Shown here piece after piece: positions 1-4,979 of a stretch of 9,865 nucleotides of DNA. The translations under genes and the position numbers were made by a program. Source of the DNA: Nitrospirota bacterium (GTDB lineage Bacteria; Nitrospirota; Nitrospiria; Nitrospirales; UBA8639); contig CP070743.1 of assembly GCA_020348185.1 (NCBI GenBank), positions 1,881,846 through 1,891,710 on the forward strand, read 5' to 3'. Position 1 is the first letter of the stretch. Each line of letters begins with the position of its first letter. The notes below the pieces were generated by a model. That model was not told where the DNA came from. It made no database searches and saw only the letters and a program-made list of their open reading frames with translations.

Positions 1-1
1 G

Positions 2-445
2 GTGACTGTGACGAGAAGCGTGGGGCAGGAAATCCAATATCTGGAGAGGCAGGAATCCGAATTCGTTGCCATGGAACAGAAGGATGGGAATGTCCAAGTG
101 CAACAAGGTCTCCTTGACCGTTATGAGCCGCAGAACCGTCGGGAACCATTCCTGCCGTTGGTTATTCCTCCATACGGAGAGCGACGCTCCTCCTCTATTG
201 AGGAGTCGAGGGCACAGAAATCGACCTGGAAACTGCTGGGGATCCTATCAGGAATGCAAGGATATTTCGCGTCGATTCAAAATTCGGAGGGAAAACGTTT
301 TATCGTCACACCAGGAAGTGTGATTCCTTCAGAAGGATTAGTAGTAAAACAGATCAGTAAAACGGAACTGGAATTTCACTATCTTAACGAGGGAAATGGC
401 ACGACGAATCAGGAACGATCTCAAAGACTCATCGTGTCATTTTAA
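2..445 (+). CDS. pilP: Type IV pilus assembly lipoprotein PilP, C-terminal part
   Basis: The reading frame is open from the window edge, so the true start probably lies upstream. A GTG at position 2 could serve as a start, but the visible protein has no signal peptide or lipobox, which PilP normally carries. PilP is a periplasmic lipoprotein that links the inner-membrane PilM/N/O platform to the PilQ secretin. Support comes from the proline-rich stretch ending in the family-typical RREPF (residues 46-50 from position 2; the usual form is RRDPF), followed by a small beta domain from about residue 75 (WKLLGILSG, then a hydrophobic alternation with GSVIPSEGLVVKQI) and a charged tail. This matches the PilP C-terminal beta-sandwich. 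The next gene encodes an AMIN domain, as expected for the start of a pilQ-like gene. The call is confident at family level; the N-terminus is not visible. Confidence 0.8.
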   Translation: MTVTRSVGQEIQYLERQESEFVAMEQKDGNVQVQQGLLDRYEPQNRREPFLPLVIPPYGERRSSSIEESRAQKSTWKLLGILSGMQGYFASIQNSEGKRFIVTPGSVIPSEGLVVKQISKTELEFHYLNEGNGTTNQERSQRLIVSF

Positions 446-500
446 AACCGGTCATTTGAGCTAGCAGTTTTCCTGGGGACCTATTAAGGTTTATAAAGAA

Positions 501-893
501 TTGCAGAAGAATTTGCCTTTTTTTTTCTCAAAAATCCTTGTTTTTTTGCCCATGGCCAAAATAATATTGAAAACATCAGCGGTATCCACCCCAACACTGA
601 AATTGACCAGTGTCGCCGTGAAGCGCGAATCCGATGCCGTGACGGTCTTTATCCAGGGTAAAGGATTATTCAATTATCAAATTGTTCCGGTAGGTGTACT
701 CAGATTGGTTTTGGATTTCCCGGGTGGCATCTCCTTACTGAGCTTTCGGACGCTTCGGGTTGGGCATGCCATTCTTCGTCAAATACGTATTGGGCAACAT
801 GAAAAAAAGCTTCGTCTGGTATTTGAATTGGCTCAACGCGCAGACCATGCCATCAAGACAGGGCGAGAAGTTTTAGCCGTTCAGTTTACATAA
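501..893 (+). CDS. Short AMIN-domain protein (PilQ N-terminal-like, no secretin domain)
   Basis: This is a 130-residue protein from a TTG start at 501; an in-frame ATG at 552 would give 113 residues. Residues about 25-128 read as one AMIN domain: LKLTSVAVKRESDAVTVFIQ, then LRLVLDFPG, then ILRQIRIGQ and LRLVFEL. AMIN domains bind peptidoglycan and occur at the N-terminus of PilQ secretins and in AmiC amidases. Residues 5-18 (LPFFFSKILVFLPM) are hydrophobic and could be part of an export signal, which favours a start upstream of 552. The frame is open back to a TAG at 462. An AAGG at 486-489 lies 11 nt before the TTG; no ribosome site precedes the ATG. The gene sits directly after pilP, the pilQ position, but stops at 893 with no secretin sequence before aroC. 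It may be a free-standing AMIN protein or a pilQ remnant. Confidence 0.68.
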   Translation: MQKNLPFFFSKILVFLPMAKIILKTSAVSTPTLKLTSVAVKRESDAVTVFIQGKGLFNYQIVPVGVLRLVLDFPGGISLLSFRTLRVGHAILRQIRIGQHEKKLRLVFELAQRADHAIKTGREVLAVQFT

Positions 894-926
894 TAATCAA
901 AAGGACCTGTGACTTTCTAACAGAAT

Positions 927-930
927 AGGA
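927..930 (+). promoter_or_regulatory. Ribosome binding site of aroC
   Basis: AGGA lies 9 nt before the ATG at 940 and directly abuts the TTG at 931. This spacing decides for ATG 940 as the aroC start; the TTG at 931 would leave no spacer. Confidence 0.6.
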
Positions 931-939
931 TTGAATGGG

Positions 940-2103
940 ATGCTAAGATATTTAAATGCGGGTGAATCTCACGGACAGGCTTTATTGGCCGTATTGGAAG
1001 GGCTTCCTGCGGGGTTGTCGTTGACGGCTGATACGATCAATCTCGATCTGATGAGGCGTCAGGGCGGATACGGTCGTGGCGGGAGGATGCGTATTGAGAA
1101 GGATCAAATCGAATTTACCTGTGGGGTCCGAAAAGGCAAAACCTTGGGGAATCCACTGGGAATGATGATACGAAACAAGGATTGGGAAAATTGGAAAGAA
1201 ATCATGGCGGTAGAGCCAGGGCCAATGCCGACTGAGAAGGTGGTAACCCGGCCACGCCCGGGTCATGCTGATTTGGTCGGAGCCATTAAATATGGGCACA
1301 AGGAAGATATACGTAATGTGCTTGAAAAAGCCAGTGCTCGGGAGACAGCCATTCGAGTGGCCATTGGGGCCGTAGCCAAGGCCTTGTTAGCTCAATTTGA
1401 TATGTATGTGTACAGTTATACGATGGAAATCGGTACCGTGGCGGCTTCGAGGGCAGACGATCCCCGGAAGGCGTATGAACTTGCCGAAAAATCCCAAGTT
1501 CGATGTCATGATCCCGTTGCAGGGGAAAAGATGATTGAGCTGATCCGTTCAGCGAAACATCAAGGAGACTCTCTTGGAGGTGTTTTTGAAGTGGTCGTCA
1601 CCAACCCCCCTATTGGCCTGGGAAGTTATGCCCAATGGGATCGTCGGCTGAGTGCTCGATTAGCCATGGCGGCCATGAGTATCCAGGCGATGAAGGGGGT
1701 TGAAATAGGAATGGGGTTTGAGTCCGCTCGCCGCTTTGGTTCGGAAGTGCACGACGATATCTATTTTGATGAGAAAACCAAGGCATTTGTGCGTCAGACC
1801 AATAACGCTGGGGGAATGGAAGGGGGCATTTCCAATGGGCAGCCTATTGTCGTTCGGGTGGGGATGAAACCCATTGCGACTCTTTATAGTCCCAAAAACA
1901 GTGTTGACATTAAAACAAAGGAGCCATTTGAAGCGACCGTGGAGCGATCGGATATTTGTACCGTTCCCGCAGCCGGTGTGGTGGGCGAAGCGGTCATTGC
2001 CTTTGAGATGGCCAATGCGATGGTTGAGAAATTCAGCGGAGACAGCCTTGATGAAATGAAACGCAACTATGATTCGTACCAAACCTATGTCAAATCATTT
2101 TGA
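940..2103 (+). CDS. aroC: Chorismate synthase
   Basis: AroC converts 5-enolpyruvylshikimate-3-phosphate to chorismate, the last common step of aromatic amino acid synthesis. It needs reduced FMN, although the net reaction is redox-neutral, and acts in the cytosol as a tetramer. The ATG at 940 gives 387 residues, the usual length of the longer bacterial form. Family signatures are all present: NAGESHG near residues 6-12, the RRQGGYGRGGRM segment, SARETAIRVAIGAVA in the middle, the Asn-rich NNAGGMEGGISNGQP stretch, and SDICTVPAAGVVGEA near the C-terminus. The protein looks intact. It lies 46 nt after the AMIN gene and 48 nt before aroB, so the three are probably co-transcribed. A few residues of extra N-terminus would be gained from the TTG at 931, but the ribosome site argues against it. 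Confidence 0.96.
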   Translation: MLRYLNAGESHGQALLAVLEGLPAGLSLTADTINLDLMRRQGGYGRGGRMRIEKDQIEFTCGVRKGKTLGNPLGMMIRNKDWENWKEIMAVEPGPMPTEKVVTRPRPGHADLVGAIKYGHKEDIRNVLEKASARETAIRVAIGAVAKALLAQFDMYVYSYTMEIGTVAASRADDPRKAYELAEKSQVRCHDPVAGEKMIELIRSAKHQGDSLGGVFEVVVTNPPIGLGSYAQWDRRLSARLAMAAMSIQAMKGVEIGMGFESARRFGSEVHDDIYFDEKTKAFVRQTNNAGGMEGGISNGQPIVVRVGMKPIATLYSPKNSVDIKTKEPFEATVERSDICTVPAAGVVGEAVIAFEMANAMVEKFSGDSLDEMKRNYDSYQTYVKSF

Positions 2104-2151
2104 GATGATTCTTTTCTCACTCCGCCTTCCATTGATCCAATTAGTGACCCT

Positions 2152-3306
2152 ATGAAAATCCGTGCAGGATTTCGTCCACGTCTTCAAGTGCCTGTTTCAC
2201 TTGGGGATCGAAGTTACGACATTATTATCCAGGAAGATTTGCTGCAGGAGGCAGGATCCTGTCTGCAACAAGCTGGATTATCCGGCAGAGTGGGGGTGGT
2301 CACCAATCCTCAAATAGGAAAACTCTATGGAAGGCAGCTTTCACAATCCCTCAAAAAGGCGGGGTTTCCCTCCACGGTGATCGTGATCCCGGAAGGGGAG
2401 CAAGCCAAAACATTAAAGTGGGCCTCAAAGATTCTCGATGAGTTGGTCACGGGTCGATTTGAACGCAATGATTTGTTGCTCGCTCTTGGCGGAGGGGTGA
2501 TAGGAGATATTACCGGGTTCGCCGCATCCATCTATTTACGGGGCATGCCTTTCGTCCAAATGGCCACGACGCTGATTGCTCAAGTTGATTCGAGTGTCGG
2601 GGGAAAGACTGGCGTCAACCATCCCTTAGGGAAAAATCTTATCGGTTCATTTTATCAACCCCGGCTGGTCCTGATGGATACGGCCACGCTTCGAACGCTG
2701 CCTAAAAGAGAGTGGATAGCAGGATTAGCCGAAGTGATCAAATACGGCATGATCGCTGACCGCTCATTTTTCGAATACCTTGAACGTCATATGGATGCTA
2801 TATTGCGAATGGAAACGGAACCCATCCAATTCCTCATAAAGCGATGTTGCGAAATTAAAGCCTCTGTGGTGGGGTCGGATGAAAGGGAATCCGGACTCAG
2901 AAGGATCCTGAACTATGGTCATACCATTGGGCATGCGCTGGAATCACTGGGAAAATATAAAAAACTCATTCACGGGGAAGCCGTTGGAATTGGGATGGTG
3001 CACGAAGCGGCCCTTTCTTATAACTTGGAGTATTGTTCTGAGGAAGTCGTTCACCGACAACGGGCCCTTGTCCGTCGAGCAGGATTACCAGATCAGCTTC
3101 CCTCTCTCAAAATTTCCGATCTCTGGGGAGCGATGCAGCATGATAAAAAAGTGGTCAAAGGGCAGGTTTATTGTGTATTCCCAAAAGATATAGGGCAGGT
3201 AGCAGTTCTGCCATTAGCCCGCACGTCGGTGACGGCCTGGTATCGCAGTAGTAAGAGAGGCAAGGGGAACGCTCCTCCGGGGCGAGGATTGCATGAATCG
3301 TCCTAG
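2152..3306 (+). CDS. aroB: 3-dehydroquinate synthase
   Basis: AroB turns DAHP into 3-dehydroquinate, the second step of the shikimate pathway, using NAD+ and a divalent metal (zinc or cobalt). The 384-residue protein has the NAD-binding glycine-rich GGGVIGDITGF segment, the DSSVGGKTGVNH loop, and the likely metal ligands Glu194 (in GLAEVIKYG), His257 (in NYGHTIGH) and His274 (in IHGEAVGIGM). The C-terminus is about 20 residues longer than the conserved core and basic (SSKRGKGNAPPGRG). ATG 2152 is preceded by no good ribosome site, so translation may be coupled to aroC or weak; no better in-frame start is visible before the conserved VSLGDRSYDI. The 3' end overlaps the next gene by 14 nt, which suggests that both are read from one mRNA. 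Confidence 0.96.
   Translation: MKIRAGFRPRLQVPVSLGDRSYDIIIQEDLLQEAGSCLQQAGLSGRVGVVTNPQIGKLYGRQLSQSLKKAGFPSTVIVIPEGEQAKTLKWASKILDELVTGRFERNDLLLALGGGVIGDITGFAASIYLRGMPFVQMATTLIAQVDSSVGGKTGVNHPLGKNLIGSFYQPRLVLMDTATLRTLPKREWIAGLAEVIKYGMIADRSFFEYLERHMDAILRMETEPIQFLIKRCCEIKASVVGSDERESGLRRILNYGHTIGHALESLGKYKKLIHGEAVGIGMVHEAALSYNLEYCSEEVVHRQRALVRRAGLPDQLPSLKISDLWGAMQHDKKVVKGQVYCVFPKDIGQVAVLPLARTSVTAWYRSSKRGKGNAPPGRGLHESS
3284..3287 (+). promoter_or_regulatory. Ribosome binding site of the GAF-GAF-ANTAR gene, inside aroB
   Basis: GAGG lies 5 nt before the ATG at 3293, within the last codons of aroB. It supports the overlapping start. A second option is the ATG at 3335 with AGGA at 3321-3324, 10 nt upstream, which would shorten the protein by 14 residues and remove the overlap. 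Confidence 0.5.
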
Positions 3307-4594
3307 AGTGAGTCTAAGGCAGGATAAGAGTTTCATGAAGACACCACGGCCACAAAAAATAGAAGACCTCAAACAAGCTCTTCGGGAGCGGACCCGGGAG
3401 GTTGGGATCCTCCATAAAATCAGCGAATCGATCACTGGCACACTTGATTTAGAAGCGGTGCTGAAACACATCGTTGATGTGGTCGTCGAAGTGACGAAGG
3501 CTGATGCCTGTTTACTCTATCTCTTGTCTGATCGTCGTGATGAACTCGTGCTTCGGGCTTCAAAGAACCCTCATCCGAAACTAATCGGTCGAATTTCTAT
3601 TGGCCTCGGAGAAGGCATTACCGGGTGGGTCGCAAGAGAAAAAGTTCGGGTGGTCATTCCTAAAAATGCCAGTGATGATCCACGATTTAAGTTTTTTCAC
3701 AACCTTCCTGAAGACCGATACCAAGCCTTTGTCTCCCTTCCGATTGAAACGAAGGGAGAAGTGGTGGGGGTTATTAATGTTCAGCACAAACGGAGCAAAC
3801 GGTACGGGGAAGAAACCCTCGCTCTTCTCTCGACCATTGCGAATCAGGTGGGAGGGGCCATTGGGAACGCACGATTATATGACGAGATGCGTCGTCGAGC
3901 CCTGCAATTGGATACCCTGTCGCAAGTGTCGGAAACGGTAGCCTCCAATCGATTACTTGAAGAGATTCTCCAATTGATTGTGACGATGACCGCACAAATG
4001 ATGAACTCAAAAATTTGCTCGATCATGCTGGTTGATGAACCGACTGGCGAGCTCCGAATCGCAGCGACGCAAAGTTTAAGCGAGGCTTATCGACGCAAAC
4101 CCCCATTAACGATTGGTCATAGTATCAGTGGCCGGGCCGTCAAAGAACAGGGACCCATATATGTTCCTAACGTGACTTCCGAGGGCGGATACTTTTATCG
4201 CGACTTGGCGAAACAAGAAGGTCTGTGCTCAATGTTGTCTGTGCCGATGATGATCAAGGATAAGGTGAAGGGGGTCATTAATAGTTACACTTCCACCTTT
4301 CATGTGTTTTCGCCCGAGGAGGTGAAGACTCTCCAGGCGATTGCGAACCAAGCCGCCGTGGCGATCGAGCACACTCGACTGATGGAAAAATCCTTTGAAA
4401 TGCAGGAAGCCTTGGAGGTCAGAAAATTAGTTGAACGAGCCAAAGGATATTTGATGGAATCGAGAAAGTTAACTGAACCGGAGGCCTTTCGGCTTATTCA
4501 ACGACAAAGCATGAATCTCAGAAAATCGATGCGGGAGGTGTCTGAAGCCATTATCCTTGCCGAAGAATTACAAACGTCGGTGAAAGATAAATAG
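3293..4594 (+). CDS. GAF-GAF-ANTAR predicted RNA-binding antiterminator
   Basis: The 433-residue protein has a short charged helix (about 15-35), a GAF domain (about 40-185, with LGEGITGWVA and ASDDPRF and ending in LLSTIANQVGGAIGNARLY), a second GAF domain (about 205-360, with IGHSISGRAV and ending in LQAIANQAAVAIEHTRL), and a C-terminal ANTAR domain (about 372-428). The ANTAR domain shows the hallmark ERAKGYLM (381-388), LTEPEAF (393-399), the RQSMNLRKSMREV helix and a final EAIILAEEL helix. Known ANTAR proteins (NasR, AmiR, EutV) bind paired hexaloop hairpins in leader RNAs and prevent transcription termination. GAF domains usually bind small ligands or sense redox or gas. There is no response-regulator receiver domain, so ligand binding rather than phosphorylation probably controls it. 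A matching paired-hexaloop leader lies 297 nt downstream of its stop, in front of nadE, which makes nadE the likely target. The ligand is unknown. Confidence 0.92.
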   Translation: MNRPRVSLRQDKSFMKTPRPQKIEDLKQALRERTREVGILHKISESITGTLDLEAVLKHIVDVVVEVTKADACLLYLLSDRRDELVLRASKNPHPKLIGRISIGLGEGITGWVAREKVRVVIPKNASDDPRFKFFHNLPEDRYQAFVSLPIETKGEVVGVINVQHKRSKRYGEETLALLSTIANQVGGAIGNARLYDEMRRRALQLDTLSQVSETVASNRLLEEILQLIVTMTAQMMNSKICSIMLVDEPTGELRIAATQSLSEAYRRKPPLTIGHSISGRAVKEQGPIYVPNVTSEGGYFYRDLAKQEGLCSMLSVPMMIKDKVKGVINSYTSTFHVFSPEEVKTLQAIANQAAVAIEHTRLMEKSFEMQEALEVRKLVERAKGYLMESRKLTEPEAFRLIQRQSMNLRKSMREVSEAIILAEELQTSVKDK

Positions 4595-4831
4595 TCAAAA
4601 AGTCAAAGGGGCCGAGAACTCAGAAAGTCCCAGGGTCGAAGGGGTCAAAGGAATCGAATAGTCAGAATGTCGCAAGGTCGAAGAGGCGAAGGAGTGGAAG
4701 AGTCGAAAAGTCAAAGAGAGAGGGTCTTCTGAATTTGTGACTTGCCCTCATTCGACCTCTTTGACTCTTAGACTTTTTGACCCTTTCGACCTTGTTTTCA
4801 ATAGACCTTTTCGACCCTTTTGACTTAAGTC
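4594..4831 (+). repeat. Two-armed field of short GTCRAA / TTYGAC repeats
   Basis: The stretch is low-complexity and non-coding. The left arm (4594-4715) has GTCAAA or GTCGAA at 4594, 4602, 4635, 4644, 4677, 4702 and 4710, plus near copies at 4661 (GTCAGA), 4669 (GTCGCA) and 4685 (GGCGAA). The right arm (4751-4824) has the reverse complement, TTCGAC or TTTGAC, at 4751, 4760, 4776, 4785, 4810 and 4819. Several neighbouring copies are 8 or 9 nt apart. The arms can fold on each other into a long imperfect hairpin. The right edge is a perfect 10-bp palindrome, GACTTAAGTC, at 4822-4831. The array begins at the stop codon of the ANTAR gene and ends just before the nadE promoter. It could end or slow transcription, or be an expanding simple repeat of a dispersed family; no protein is encoded. 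Confidence 0.75.
4709..4766 (+). other. Core hairpin of the repeat field
   Basis: AGTCAAAGAG at 4709-4718 is perfectly complementary to CTCTTTGACT at 4757-4766, and GAGGG at 4720-4724 can pair inside it with CCCTC at 4745-4749. This is the strongest fold at the junction of the two arms. It may act as a 3' end structure for the aroB-ANTAR transcript. It is not a standard intrinsic terminator because no T-run follows directly. Confidence 0.5.
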
Positions 4832-4841
4832 TTTAGGTTCC

Positions 4842-4871
4842 TTGACAGCCGGACCGAGACGTTGTTACACA
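4842..4871 (+). promoter_or_regulatory. Likely sigma-70 promoter for nadE-glnD
   Basis: TTGACA at 4842-4847 is a perfect -35 box. With an 18-nt spacer it reaches TACACA at 4866-4871, a weak -10 box helped by an upstream TG at 4863-4864 (extended -10, TGTTACACA). Transcription would start near 4878, giving a leader of about 100 nt whose first structure is the hairpin at 4891. The fit between predicted start and RNA elements strengthens the call. The -10 box itself matches the consensus at only about half its positions. Confidence 0.5.
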
Positions 4872-4890
4872 CTGAGAAAATAGGGGGAGG

Positions 4891-4908
4891 GGAGACAAGG
4901 AAGTCTCC
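4891..4908 (+). promoter_or_regulatory. ANTAR-type hexaloop hairpin P1
   Basis: GGAGAC (4891-4896) pairs perfectly with GTCTCC (4903-4908), leaving a six-base loop AAGGAA (4897-4902). The A at loop position 1 and G at position 4 are the conserved bases of hairpins bound by ANTAR proteins. The closing pairs and first loop bases (GAC-AAGG...GTC) are the same as in the second hairpin downstream. Confidence 0.8.
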
Positions 4909-4924
4909 GGCGTAACTCACATTG

Positions 4925-4949
4925 CTGAACGGGACAAGGGCGTCCTCAG
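4925..4949 (+). promoter_or_regulatory. ANTAR-type hexaloop hairpin P2 (antiterminator)
   Basis: GGGAC (4931-4935) pairs with GTCCT (4942-4946, the outermost pair being G-U), leaving a six-base loop AAGGGC (4936-4941) with A1 and G4. CTGA (4925-4928) can add four more pairs with TCAG (4946-4949) if three bases bulge out. A 22-nt linker separates it from P1. Its 3' arm is the same sequence as the 5' arm of the downstream terminator, so P2 and the terminator cannot both form. This is the layout known from eut and nas leaders, where protein-stabilised P2 prevents termination. Confidence 0.8.
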
Positions 4950-4978
4950 TCTAGAACAGACAGAGGGCGTTTTTTTTT
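4941..4978 (+). terminator. Intrinsic terminator in the nadE leader (attenuator)
   Basis: CGTCCTC (4941-4947) pairs with GAGGGCG (4963-4969) over seven positions including one G-U. After a single A-A mismatch, GTCT (4949-4952) pairs with AGAC (4958-4961) around a five-base loop. Nine T residues follow at 4970-4978. This is a strong Rho-independent terminator, and it lies between the promoter and nadE, so it can only make sense as a regulated attenuator or as the end of an upstream transcript. Its T-run ends one base before the ATG of nadE. Confidence 0.85.
4963..4967 (+). promoter_or_regulatory. Probable nadE ribosome binding site inside the terminator stem
   Basis: GAGGG is the only purine-rich ribosome-site candidate before nadE. 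It is 12 nt from the ATG at 4980 and 9 nt from the TTG at 4977. It forms the 3' arm of the terminator, so when that hairpin forms the site is hidden, and when P2 forms it is free. Confidence 0.45.
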
Positions 4979-4979
4979 G

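Noticed and set aside
931..939. TTG at 931 as the start of aroC.
   Set aside because: It abuts the AGGA ribosome site with no spacer; ATG 940 has a 9-nt spacer and gives the family-typical N-terminus.
894..939. Frameshifted continuation of the AMIN gene into a secretin.
   Set aside because: Only 46 nt separate the stop from aroC, and no frame there or inside aroC encodes secretin-like sequence.
1660..2082. 140-residue open frame on the - strand.
   Set aside because: Antisense shadow of aroC with low-complexity His-rich translation and no ribosome site.
4594..4831. CRISPR array.
   Set aside because: Repeat words are only 6-9 nt, irregularly spaced, diverged, and inverted in the second half; no unique spacers of regular length.
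4891..4978. Metabolite riboswitch such as an NAD or glutamine riboswitch.
   Set aside because: The conserved content is two simple hexaloop hairpins sharing one loop motif, which fits protein-bound ANTAR elements; I see no larger aptamer-like fold.
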